The position numbers were made by a program, and so were the translations under genes. A stretch of DNA of 57,805 nt from Flavihumibacter stibioxidans (lineage in GTDB: Bacteria > Bacteroidota > Bacteroidia > Chitinophagales > Chitinophagaceae), in NCBI RefSeq assembly GCF_014332695.1, contig NZ_MBUA01000012.1:1-57805 (forward strand). Reading direction: 5' to 3'. Every line of letters starts with the position of its first letter. Position 1 is the stretch's first letter. The notes under the pieces were generated by a model. It saw nothing but the letters and a program-made list of their open reading frames with translations, was not told where the DNA came from and made no database searches. Shown here piece after piece: positions 1 through 7,813 of the stretch.

Positions 1-331
1 GGGCATTTTGGCTGATGGCCAGCCTGCCCAGGCGATCATACCAGAATTTACTCATGCCGGCATCGGGTGTTTTTTGAAGCACCACCTGGTTGAGGCTGTT
101 ATAGCTGTACCTAGTTACCAGCTTATGAACCATTGGCAGGGGGTTGCCGAGCTTCCTGAAATTCCGGGTGCTATCAAGCCAGGAGTTTCGATAAATGGGC
201 TGAACCCCAGCCGGAGATACGGTCTTCACCAGGTTGCCCGCCTGGTCATAGTAGTACAAGGTGAAATGATATTCTTTTACGGCGCTGGAGTCGGTAAATG
301 TTTCGGTTACCGCCCAATATTTAAATGGCCA
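1..331 (-). pseudogene. RHS-type protein, internal fragment (runs off the left edge)
   Basis: Read on the minus strand this stretch encodes an uninterrupted piece of a Bacteroidota RHS/YD-repeat protein. It contains WPFKYWAVTETFTD, YYYDQAGNLVKTVSPAGV, RYSYNSLNQVVLQKTPDAG and FWYDRLGRLAISQNA, which belong to the middle of such proteins. The frame is closed upstream by a TAA at 332-334, with no start codon and no N-terminal half. It is therefore 5'-truncated, and the rest lies outside the window to the left. RHS proteins are large surface or secreted shells that carry a variable C-terminal toxin. The neighbouring toxin-antitoxin genes begin about 100 bp upstream of the break, so their arrival may have split the gene. 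Family assignment is firm; whether anything is still expressed is unknown. Confidence 0.75.
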
Positions 332-440
332 TTAGCAGGGGTAAATTTGCGCAGAAGTGGGGAACAGTTACAGCGGGAATTGAGAGATCATGGGATGGGT
401 ATTACAGAAAGGGGCGGAAGAATGGTAAAATCGAGTAAAT

Positions 441-647
441 TTGAGTATTAAACAATTGGCTATGTTTGGTGAAGCGAAAAAACTACATCTCATAGAGGAG
501 ATATTAAAGATCGAAAATGATGCTGTACTGGCAGCGGTGGAAACGGTGATAGCCAAAAGCAAATTGCATGTTATTGGCCGTAAGAGCTTCACTTCATTTG
601 CCGGCATGTGGACTAAGGAAGAAGCAGATGAATTGGAAAAACAATAG
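441..647 (+). CDS. VapB-like antitoxin, probably frameshifted near its C-terminus
   Basis: This small acidic protein of 68 residues sits directly before a PIN-domain toxin gene. It resembles Bacteroidota antitoxins with a helical N-terminus (LIEEILKIENDAVLAAVETV) and a late FxSFAGMWTKEEADELEK segment. The start is TTG 441, or ATG 462 giving a shorter protein. Such antitoxins usually continue IEEGCEQIHPDDWK. That exact tail is encoded here in the -1 frame, ending with TAA 686-688. Restoring one A in the A5 run at 637-641 would join the two frames and make the antitoxin overlap the toxin start at 675, the usual arrangement. The present frame stops at TAG 645-647. It could be a real mutation, a homopolymer sequencing error, or a slippage site. 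Confidence 0.65.
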   Translation: MSIKQLAMFGEAKKLHLIEEILKIENDAVLAAVETVIAKSKLHVIGRKSFTSFAGMWTKEEADELEKQ

Positions 648-674
648 AAGAAGGCTGCGAACAAATTCATCCTG

Positions 675-1067
675 ATGACTGGAAGTAAATGCCTGCCGGA
701 TACCAGCGTAATTATCCATACGTTTAGAGAAAACAATGTTGTATCGGCACAATTGGATGCTGTCTCAGAAGTGTATGTACCATTGACTGTAATCGGGGAA
801 TTATTTTATGGTGCGTATAGGTCTGCTGAACCTGTGAAGCATATCAACCGGATGCAGCTTTTTATAAATAACTGTATTGTTTTGCAGCCGGACTCAAAGA
901 CAGCGGATATTTATGGTAGTATAAAAGCGGCGTTGATGAAAAAGGGGAAACCCATACCTGAAAATGATATCTGGATAGCAGCCATTGCACAGCAATACAA
1001 TCTTCAGCTTTTTACAACGGACAAGCATTTTGCAGAAGTAGAGAGTATTGCTTTGTTTGGAACATAG
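675..1067 (+). CDS. PIN-domain ribonuclease toxin (VapC-like)
   Basis: This 130-residue protein has the acidic residues expected of a VapC-type PIN nuclease: Asp in CLPDTSVII near residue 9, Glu in the VIGELFYG motif near residue 41, Asp in PENDIWIAA near residue 97 and Asp in FTTDKHF near residue 115. These bind the divalent metal used to cleave RNA, usually tRNA or rRNA. The gene follows the antitoxin reading frame by 27 bp, or overlaps the antitoxin by 14 bp if the antitoxin frame is restored. The start ATG 675 lies inside the antitoxin's displaced C-terminal codons. The toxin itself looks intact. The RNA target cannot be read from sequence. Confidence 0.85.
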   Translation: MTGSKCLPDTSVIIHTFRENNVVSAQLDAVSEVYVPLTVIGELFYGAYRSAEPVKHINRMQLFINNCIVLQPDSKTADIYGSIKAALMKKGKPIPENDIWIAAIAQQYNLQLFTTDKHFAEVESIALFGT

Positions 1068-1133
1068 AAAAGGAATTGTCTCCTAAAAACACAAGTTTAT
1101 ATCCGTCCTAAATATGGGAGGAGGTCAGTTGAG

Positions 1134-1334
1134 ATGACCTTTAAAATTGCCCAGGTCTTTGATGTGCCCGTCGATTATTTACTCGGAGAAGGAAACCGCG
1201 CCACCTAGGATAAAGACACCGTTAAACGACTTGAAGACATCGAAGCGCTTGACACCTTTACCAGGTCCGTTATCTACAATATCATCGACAGTTTCCTGCG
1301 CGACGCAAAAGCCAGAAAAGCTTACGCACAATAA
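1134..1334 (+). pseudogene. XRE-family regulator, C-terminal relic with internal stop
   Basis: The frame reads MTFKIAQVFDVPVDYLLGEG, then meets an in-frame TAG at 1206-1208, then continues DKDTVKRLEDIEALD and SFLRDAKARKAYAQ to TAA 1332-1334. This matches the end of HTH_3/XRE regulators common in Bacteroidota: the last HTH helices (AxxFDVPVDYLLG) and the helical tail ending in RxAxAKxxxAYA. The DNA-binding N-terminus is missing upstream. The gene is therefore both 5'-truncated and interrupted. It lies downstream of the toxin gene on the same strand and may be the residue of an older regulatory cassette. Confidence 0.7.
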
Positions 1335-1366
1335 AAAAGCTGCTGGATATATCCAGCAGCTTTTTT
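1333..1366 (+). terminator. Intrinsic terminator, probably bidirectional
   Basis: A perfect 22-bp palindrome at 1339-1360 (arms GCTGCTGGATA) is flanked by A6 on the left and T6 on the right. It forms a strong hairpin with a U-tract in either direction. It closes the XRE relic and toxin-antitoxin transcripts on the plus strand and could also end the minus-strand gene at 1412. Confidence 0.8.
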
Positions 1367-1411
1367 ATTACAGCTAAATTTTGTCGCTATTATTTGGAGC
1401 ATCTATAATCA

Positions 1412-1684
1412 TTAAAATTCATGATCTAGTTCATTCACATACAGATCAGAATTATACAGCTTTCGCAACTCTCTGCCACAGTGAGGGCAATATTCAATAA
1501 ATATAATTTTTATGTTGCTGTCTAAAACCTGATAACCTTCGGTTATTAGATAACGATAAATATTCCCTTTATACTTCGAACGTTCAATGAAAGGCTGACT
1601 TAGCTTAATTATCCTAAAATTCAACCCCATCTCCTTGGCCCCTTCGTATCTAAATCTAAATGTATCGCAGCAAAATTTTTTCAT
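1412..1684 (-). CDS. Small CPHCG-motif protein, possible immunity protein
   Basis: I do not recognise a named family. The 90-residue protein begins MKKFCCDTFRFRYEGAKEMG, has a basic central part and carries one Cys pair in EYCPHCGRELRKLYN near residues 66-70, with another pair (CC) near the start. The four cysteines could hold a metal in a small zinc-ribbon-like fold. The gene follows the toxin-tip gene at 1688 by 3 bp on the same strand. In polymorphic toxin loci the gene directly downstream of a toxin tip normally encodes the cognate immunity protein, so that role is inferred from position alone. It ends in an acidic tail (ELDHEF). Confidence 0.55.
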   Translation of the reverse strand: MKKFCCDTFRFRYEGAKEMGLNFRIIKLSQPFIERSKYKGNIYRYLITEGYQVLDSNIKIIFIEYCPHCGRELRKLYNSDLYVNELDHEF

Positions 1685-1687
1685 TGT

Positions 1688-1999
1688 CTATTTTTTTAGT
1701 GGCGTGGCAAGGGAATTAACTGCTTCGATAAGTTCTTTCCCCTTAAACATAAACTCTGTACTCACTTTACCCTCCATGCCATGAATCCCTGTCTTTAACT
1801 CTAACTCAGAAGTTGCTTGGAGTGCTTTCAAGGAAAATTGTGACATCTCGTATTGCATTACCTGCCCTCCACTTTTTACATATGTTGCTGCAACAGCAGC
1901 ATCGTCAGTTAAAAATAGTACGGTTGAACCAACTTCTTTTCCTGTAGTTCCCCTAAACAATTGGAAATTCCGCTCTGTATAATCACTATTTTCCGTCAA
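1688..1999 (-). CDS. Detached polymorphic-toxin C-terminal domain (possible ADP-ribosyltransferase fold)
   Basis: The 103-residue product (NFQLFRGTTG, VLFLTDDAAVAATYVKSGG, GIHGMEGKVSTEFMF) resembles the variable C-terminal tips found at the ends of Bacteroidota RHS-type proteins. The order FRGTTG, then FLTDDAAVAATY, is reminiscent of the ADP-ribosyltransferase superfamily, with the Arg of FRG as a possible NAD-contacting residue; this is inference. There is no N-terminal carrier. The frame opens just after a TGA, and the only start within it is TTG 1999. The truncated RHS core at 2084 lies 84 bp upstream on the same strand, so this tip was probably once fused to an RHS shell. The possible immunity gene follows 3 bp downstream. 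Confidence 0.55.
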   Translation of the reverse strand: MTENSDYTERNFQLFRGTTGKEVGSTVLFLTDDAAVAATYVKSGGQVMQYEMSQFSLKALQATSELELKTGIHGMEGKVSTEFMFKGKELIEAVNSLATPLKK

Positions 2000-2083
2000 T
2001 AATTGATCACAGAAATCAATTCAGACAAAATCGCTGCCATAAAAGAATTGATTCGAAATTTGTACCTGATTAATAGTGGTCAT

Positions 2084-3434
2084 TCAGACCCGGAATAAGC
2101 TGGTCAGCTTCCGTGGAATTTCCATCTGAAGCTGCCCATCTGTGTCCCAATGCCTTTTCACCTGGCCACTAGACCCTACCCTGCTGAAATTACCGGATAC
2201 GAATTTAAACTGATCGTCAAAAAAAATGTAATTAATGTAAGCCTTGGGCACAGATGCACCAGATTCATTGTTTGCACCCCTAATAAAGCTTTGAGGTATT
2301 AGACCGGTATTTAAAGTATTTAGTTGTGTACTCGTTATTCCCTTGCCGCCCGCAACACTTCCTGGTGCGGCCAAAAGACCTGCAAGTAAGGTCGTAATAT
2401 CCAAGGCGGTGCTATTAGAGTTGTTTACTTCGGTAGTATTCAAATAATAGGACTTTCCAAAAATATCGACCTTATCACCTGCCATCACTTTAATCATAAA
2501 TTGAAGGCCCGTCTTATTACTGTTTGCATTCAATTTGTACAACTTATTACTGCCATCTGTCTGTGTTGGTGCCGTACCAGTTGGATAACTGGTATTCTGA
2601 GGCGGATTACCATTATTATTATAATATAGTTTAGTGTTTGCAGTTGATTCGGTACCCCATGAAGGAATGCTGCTTTCCGAAACCACCTTTGAATAATCAA
2701 TATTGTAAAACTTCAATTCCTGATTAATCATACTATTAGCTACCGGAGTAACACCAGGTGCAGTATAGGTTCCTTCAAGTGTAGATGCTGGATAGTACTT
2801 GATTGAACTTTCGTCCGTAAGTACCATACGAACATTTCCCAAATGATCCTTGATAAAATAATCGTAATCAAATTTTGCAGCAACAGACCCTTCAGTCGGC
2901 GTATATCTAATTCTACCTTCCTCATGAGCAATAAACTGCAAAATATTATTTTCGTAAACGAATCCCGAAGAATATAAAGTTGTAGTTACCTTGGCAGGTG
3001 AAACCGTATTATCAGTAACTGTTTTAGATATTTTATTCCCATTACCATCATATTCATATGCTATTGTCCCTTTCCCAGTTAAAGTTATTAGTGTTGGCAA
3101 ATTGAATTGATTGTATGTAATAGTGGAAATTTGTTTGTTTAAATCAGAAATCATATTCCCATTATTATCATAAGTATAATCGTCAGATGTTCCGTTGTTA
3201 CCATCCTTAAAATCAGCGAACTTACCCTGATCCGTTGAAGAAAAATTATCAGTCACCGTCCTTAACATATTAGTAAACTCAGTGCCTGTATATTCATAGC
3301 ACTTACCAATTCGACCCCAGCGGGTTGAATAACACATCGCAAAAACCCAGGTCATCATAAATGTAATATGTATTCAACCAGCCTGCATGGGAACTTCCAG
3401 ATCCATTATCAGCCGCACCCCCTAAACTTCTTTT
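2084..3434 (-). pseudogene. RHS-repeat protein remnant (frameshifted, internally deleted)
   Basis: The minus strand shows pieces of one RHS-type gene. From 3434 downward it reads SLGGAADNGSGSSHAGWLN and TYYIYDDLG, then the frame breaks. The expected continuation RCVIQPAGVELVSAMN is present in a different frame. From about 3280 a second long frame holds YD repeats (DDYTYDNNGNMISDLNK, IAYEYDGNGNKISK) and the RHS core motif DYFIKDHLGNVRMVLTDE, ending at TGA 2084. The regions that normally lie between these pieces are absent, as are the late PYGxxM-type core and toxin. An open frame of 424 residues begins at 3358, but its first ~20 residues read out of frame with the family. I treat the whole as a pseudogene. 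Confidence 0.75.
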
Positions 3435-3492
3435 TCACCCACCGAAGGATTACCGCCGGCCTGGCGTCTAAGATGTCAGACAAGTATATTTT

Positions 3493-6381
3493 ATGAAGAT
3501 TCTGACTTTCCTAGTGACCGGTATTTTATTAAGTTTCACCGCCTTATCACAGAACATTGTGAAGGGACGCATCAAAGACAGTTCCGCCAATACCAGCCTC
3601 GCCGGCGCTACGGTTTCATTGAAAAACAGCGACTTCAGCAGAAATGCCGTTTCCGGAAAAATGGGCGAATTCACCTTTAACGATATCCCCGACGGCTCCT
3701 ATAAAATCTCCATTTCCTTCGTAGGATATGAAGCCATCGAAAAAACCCTTACCCTCTCCGGCGGCACCACCAACCTGGGCGCATTTGCCATGAAAAAAGG
3801 CGGCACCCTGGAAGAAGTGATCGTGAAAGCCACCACTCCCCCGGCCCAGCAAAAGGGCGATACGGTTCAATTTAATGCCAGTGCCTTCAAAGTGAATCCC
3901 GATGCCAATGTGGAAGACCTGGTTAAAAAGATGCCGGGAGTAGCCATTGAAAACGGCCAGGTGAAAGCCCAGGGCGAACAGGTGAAAAAAGTGACAGTGG
4001 ATGGCCGGGAATTTTTTGGCGACGATGCCACGGCCGCCCTTCGCAACCTGCCTGCCGAAGTAGTGGATAAGATCCAGGTATTCGACCGCCTCAGCGACCA
4101 GGCGCAACTGACCGGCGTGGACGACGGACAGGGTTATAAAGCCATCAATATCGTTACAAGGGAAGACCGCCGGAATGGCCAGTTCGGCCGGGTGTATGGC
4201 GGTTACGGAACCGACGACCGGTACCAGGGCGGCGGCTCGGTAAACTTTTTCAATAAAAACAGGCGCATTTCCGTAGTGGGACTGTTCAACAATATCAACC
4301 AGCAGAATTTTGCGGGATCCGATATACTGGGATTGTCTTCCGGTGGCAGCGGCAGGGGCGGTGGCGCAGGCCGTGGCGGCGGCGGAAACTTCCAGGTGCA
4401 AAACCAGAGTGGTATTTCAAAGACCAATGCACTGGGCATTAACTTCAGCGACCTCTGGGGAAAAAATTTCAATGTCAGCGGCAGTTATTTTTTCAACAAC
4501 AGTAATAACGATAACAATTCCAGTTCCAACCGCGAACAACTGATCACCCCCGATTCCAGTACTTTTTACCGGGAACTGTCAGAAAGCAATCGCAAGAACA
4601 CCAGCCACCGGGTAAATATGAGGATGGAATACAAGATCGATTCCCTCAACACGCTGATGATCATTCCCAGTTTCAATTACCAGCAGAATAATAATATCAG
4701 CAGTACTTCAGGTCGCCAGTCACTGGAAGATGGCAGTCCGACAAGCGCTACCGAAAACTTTAACCGTACCAAAGGCGACGGATATAATTTCAACAATACC
4801 CTGCTGTTCAGGCACGCATTCAAAGCCAACAGGAGAAGATCCTATTCAATCGGGCTTACAACAGGCATCAATAACCGAAATTCCACGCAGGACGTAAGCG
4901 CCATCACCACTTTTTTCAAGACAGGTGTACCGGTCATAGATTCAACCCTGCAGCAGCAGTTATCAGAAACAAGGGGATATAATCTCTCAGCCAATATCAA
5001 CTATACGGAACCGGTAGGTAAAAAAGGCATGTTGCAGTTCAGCTACAATCCATCCTACAGCAATAACGATGCAGACCAGCGTACCTGGAAATTTGAGGGC
5101 AATACCGGCAAATACAGCCTGCTGGACACCAGTCTTTCGAATGTATTCCGCAACCAGACCACCACCCAGCGGGCGGGCATCTCCTATCGTTTAGGCGACC
5201 GCGACAAGAACATTTCCTTTGGGGTGGACGGGCAGCAGGCCACCCTGAAAAACGACCAGACCTATCCAAAGACCGGAACCCTGAAAAAGACCTTCAGCAA
5301 CCTCCTGCCCAATGCAATGATCTGGTGGAAATTCAATGCCATGAGCAATGTTCGCCTGTTCTACCGCAGCAGTACCGGCAACCCTTCCGTAAACCAGTTA
5401 CAGAATGTTATCAACAACACCAACCCGCTATACCTGACTACAGGAAACCCTGAACTGGACCAGTCGGTATCCAACCGGCTGGGCGGTCGTTTCACGTACA
5501 CCAATAGCCGAAAAGGCCACAGCTTCTTCATCAACATCTTTGCCACCCAGACCGATAATTTCATTACCAACGCCACTTTCACCCCCCGTCAGGATTCGGC
5601 GCTTACCTCAACGGTGACCCTTTATAAAGGAGCACAACTGTCCAAACCCGTAAACCTGAACGGTTACTGGAACACCAACCTGATGCTAACTTATTCAATG
5701 ACCATCAAACCCATCAAGTCGAACCTTACCCTGAATGCGGGCAACACTTTAAGCCGCACACCTGGTATCATCAACAATGTGACCAATGTGGCCAACAGCA
5801 CCACCTGGAGCGGCGGCATGAACCTGGCCAGTAATATCAGCGAGTACGTTGACTTCAATATCAACTACAACGCCAACTACAGTACGGTGAAAAACAGCTT
5901 CCAGCAATCTCTCAATAACAACTATTTCAGCCAGAGTGCAGGACTCGGTTTAAACCTGCTCAGCAAGAACGGCTGGATGTACCAGACCGACGTCAACAAC
6001 CAGTTGTACCGGGGACTGACCGCGGCCTTCAACCAAAACTTCTGGTTATGGAATATGGCTATCGGGAAAAAATTCCTGAAAGACCAGAAAGGAGAACTAC
6101 GCCTCTCTGTGTTTGACCTCTTAAAGCAGAACCGCAGCATCAGCAGAACCATTGCGGCCAACTATATTGAAGACAACCAGACCCAGGTGCTGACCCAGTT
6201 TTTCATGCTGACCTTCACCTACAAGATCAAGAATTTCGGCAAGGCTCCGGCACCACAGGAGAGAAGAATGCAGGGTCCATGGGGACCGGGGGGTGGCAGG
6301 CCAGGCGGACCGGGTGGACCAGGCGGACCAGGTGGACAGGGCTTCATGCCCATGGGTTCAGGCGAACCTGGCATTGAGTAG
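3493..6381 (+). CDS. Outer-membrane beta-barrel protein with carboxypeptidase-regulatory-like N-terminus
   Basis: This 962-residue protein has a signal peptide (MKILTFLVTGILLSFTALSQ). A carboxypeptidase-regulatory-like beta-sandwich follows at about 20-110, then a plug-like region (LEEVIVKATTP, VEDLVKKMPGV, VTVDGREFFGDD), then a long barrel of the OMP_b-brl_3 type. It is related to TonB-dependent receptors but lacks a clear TonB box. A Gly-rich insert lies near residues 281-298. After the likely last strand (MLTFTYKIKNF) comes a tail of about 40 residues with collagen-like PGGPGG repeats. The sigma-factor gene follows 55 bp downstream, so substrate uptake or envelope sensing is possible; the substrate is unknown. 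Confidence 0.85.
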   Translation: MKILTFLVTGILLSFTALSQNIVKGRIKDSSANTSLAGATVSLKNSDFSRNAVSGKMGEFTFNDIPDGSYKISISFVGYEAIEKTLTLSGGTTNLGAFAMKKGGTLEEVIVKATTPPAQQKGDTVQFNASAFKVNPDANVEDLVKKMPGVAIENGQVKAQGEQVKKVTVDGREFFGDDATAALRNLPAEVVDKIQVFDRLSDQAQLTGVDDGQGYKAINIVTREDRRNGQFGRVYGGYGTDDRYQGGGSVNFFNKNRRISVVGLFNNINQQNFAGSDILGLSSGGSGRGGGAGRGGGGNFQVQNQSGISKTNALGINFSDLWGKNFNVSGSYFFNNSNNDNNSSSNREQLITPDSSTFYRELSESNRKNTSHRVNMRMEYKIDSLNTLMIIPSFNYQQNNNISSTSGRQSLEDGSPTSATENFNRTKGDGYNFNNTLLFRHAFKANRRRSYSIGLTTGINNRNSTQDVSAITTFFKTGVPVIDSTLQQQLSETRGYNLSANINYTEPVGKKGMLQFSYNPSYSNNDADQRTWKFEGNTGKYSLLDTSLSNVFRNQTTTQRAGISYRLGDRDKNISFGVDGQQATLKNDQTYPKTGTLKKTFSNLLPNAMIWWKFNAMSNVRLFYRSSTGNPSVNQLQNVINNTNPLYLTTGNPELDQSVSNRLGGRFTYTNSRKGHSFFINIFATQTDNFITNATFTPRQDSALTSTVTLYKGAQLSKPVNLNGYWNTNLMLTYSMTIKPIKSNLTLNAGNTLSRTPGIINNVTNVANSTTWSGGMNLASNISEYVDFNINYNANYSTVKNSFQQSLNNNYFSQSAGLGLNLLSKNGWMYQTDVNNQLYRGLTAAFNQNFWLWNMAIGKKFLKDQKGELRLSVFDLLKQNRSISRTIAANYIEDNQTQVLTQFFMLTFTYKIKNFGKAPAPQERRMQGPWGPGGGRPGGPGGPGGPGGQGFMPMGSGEPGIE

Positions 6382-6436
6382 AAAAAGAACCGGTTAATCC
6401 GGTAAATTAGCGGCATCTACCCATAACAGGCATTCG

Positions 6437-7015
6437 GTGAATGAATCAGAACTAATTGAAAGACTGCAACAGAGAGAAGAAGCCGCTTTCCGCCAGTTGG
6501 TGGAGGGCTGGAAAGACCGGATATACAATACGGCACTGGGATTATTACAGCAGGCAGAAGACGCAGAAGACATCACCCAGGAAGTATTTGTAACGGCCTG
6601 GCGCTCTTTGGACGGATATCGGTCGGAAGCGGGTTTAACCACCTGGTTGTACCGGATTGCGGTGAACAAATCACTCGACCTGCTGCGAAGCAGGAAAAGG
6701 AAAAAGCGGTTCGCTTTTGTGCGCTCTATCTGGGGGCAGGATGGCAGCCTCGAATCAGACGCACCCGATTTTCACCACCCGGGCGTACAACTGGAAAAAA
6801 AACAGGAGGCCGCCCGGCTGTTCAGGGCCATTCGGCAACTGCCCGACAGCCAGCAGGTGGCTTTCAGTTTGCAAAAGCTGGAGGGACTCACGATTGCAGA
6901 GATCGCAGTAGTGATGGAGTTGTCGGCCAGTGCAGTTGAATCGCTCCTTCACCGGGGCAAGGCCAATCTGCGAAAAATATTGACCACACACCATGAAGAA
7001 AATAAAGGAACATGA
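6437..7015 (+). CDS. ECF-type RNA polymerase sigma factor
   Basis: The 192-residue protein has the two ECF domains. Region 2 near residues 10-80 includes DAEDITQEVFVTAWRSLDGY and LTTWLYRIAVNKSLDLLR, the core-binding and -10-recognition parts. Region 4 near residues 125-180 includes LPDSQQVAFSLQKLEGLTI and AEIAVVMELSASAVESLLHR, a helix-turn-helix for the -35 element. The start is GTG 6437; the nearby ATG 6441 is out of frame. The gene overlaps the next by ATGA, which suggests translational coupling with a membrane-bound partner that could act as anti-sigma factor. Its regulon is likely to include its own operon. Confidence 0.9.
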   Translation: MNESELIERLQQREEAAFRQLVEGWKDRIYNTALGLLQQAEDAEDITQEVFVTAWRSLDGYRSEAGLTTWLYRIAVNKSLDLLRSRKRKKRFAFVRSIWGQDGSLESDAPDFHHPGVQLEKKQEAARLFRAIRQLPDSQQVAFSLQKLEGLTIAEIAVVMELSASAVESLLHRGKANLRKILTTHHEENKGT

Positions 7016-7344
7016 AACAAACAGATCACATGAGCAACCCTGCTGATGAAATAATCAACAGTCTCGACGGCATCACCCGCGCGAGCGCCGGGCCGCACCT
7101 GTATACAAGGATCCGCGCCAGGCTCGAAGAAGACCGCAGTGTATGGGCAGGCATCGCAGCATTTTTATCACGCCCTGCAGTTGCCTTCAGCCTGGTACTG
7201 CTGCTGCTGGCAGCCAATGCGCTGATCGTGCTGAGAAATCCCGCTCCGGCTGCCGAAGACAATTCCGATCAACTGACAGCACTGGCACAGGAATACAGAT
7301 TTGATAAAACATCCATGCTGGAACAAAACGCTACCCTTCCATGA
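7012..7344 (+). CDS. Single-span protein, putative anti-sigma factor
   Basis: The 110-residue protein has a cytoplasmic N-terminus of about 55 residues, one membrane span near residues 57-78 (AVAFSLVLLLLAANALIVL) and a short outer part (EDNSDQLTALAQEY). No zinc-binding anti-sigma HxxxCxxC motif is present. Its place between an ECF sigma factor and a Spy/CpxP-like protein, with ATGA overlaps on both sides, is the arrangement of CnrY-type anti-sigma factors. Function is therefore inferred from context; sequence similarity alone would not support it. Confidence 0.6.
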   Translation: MKQTDHMSNPADEIINSLDGITRASAGPHLYTRIRARLEEDRSVWAGIAAFLSRPAVAFSLVLLLLAANALIVLRNPAPAAEDNSDQLTALAQEYRFDKTSMLEQNATLP

Positions 7345-7811
7345 ACCGCATCAACAATAAAACCTTACTGATCATCATCGGGGTATTGCTCGTAAGCAAC
7401 CTGGCATTACTGGCGCTCTATATGACCGGAGGAAAAAAACAGGCAAAAAGTTCAGGTGCTTCACGCACAGAGCGATCACCGGTGGATTTCATGGCACGCG
7501 AGTTAAAGCTGGATGAAAAACAGGCTGCCGCTTTCAAGCTGCTCTGGGAAAGCACCCGCGAAAAAAACCGCCCCCTGTACGACTCCATTAAAGTAAGCAG
7601 GGAACAGTTATACAGCTACCTGCGGATGGAGCCGCAACCCGATTCATCCATTCGCGCCACCACAATGAAAATGGCCGGGTACGAACAGCAGTTATCGCTC
7701 AACAACTATGAGCATTTCAGGCAACTCCGGAGCTTTTGTGACAGCAGCCAGCAGGTTAGACTCGACACCCTGATCCAGCGCATGGGAAAAAGGATGCAAA
7801 GAAGAAGGTAG
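7341..7811 (+). CDS. Membrane-anchored Spy/CpxP-like periplasmic sensor
   Basis: The 156-residue protein starts with an uncleaved anchor (LLIIIGVLLVSNLALLALYM). A soluble, charged, all-helical domain follows, with the motif LKLDEKQAAAFKLLWESTREKNRPLYDSI spread over residues 52-80 and a second half LRSFCDSSQQVRLDTLIQRM. This is the pattern of periplasmic heavy-metal sensors and Spy/CpxP chaperone-like proteins (DExQ in helix 1, DSSQ in helix 3). It is the last gene of the sigma-factor unit, coupled by ATGA to the preceding gene. One Cys and several His residues could bind metal, but no clear site can be assigned. Confidence 0.7.
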   Translation: MNRINNKTLLIIIGVLLVSNLALLALYMTGGKKQAKSSGASRTERSPVDFMARELKLDEKQAAAFKLLWESTREKNRPLYDSIKVSREQLYSYLRMEPQPDSSIRATTMKMAGYEQQLSLNNYEHFRQLRSFCDSSQQVRLDTLIQRMGKRMQRRR

Positions 7812-7813
7812 GC

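Noticed and set aside
8-451. 147-codon plus-strand open frame at the left edge
   Set aside because: It is the antisense shadow of the RHS fragment, whose minus-strand reading has clear family motifs.
1147-1377. 76-codon plus-strand frame
   Set aside because: It lies out of frame over the XRE relic, and its end is the terminator hairpin.
2084-3358. Intact 424-residue secreted protein in the second RHS region
   Set aside because: The first ~20 codons are out of frame with the RHS motifs just upstream, and expected regions are missing, so it was treated as a pseudogene.
3462-3482. GGCGTCTAAGATGTCAGACA as a third GTCTGAC palindrome
   Set aside because: Only one half-site is intact and the arms do not pair over a useful length; probably chance.
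3616-4401. 261-codon minus-strand frame inside the outer-membrane barrel gene
   Set aside because: Antisense to a strongly coding gene, no family motifs; arises from GC-rich third positions.
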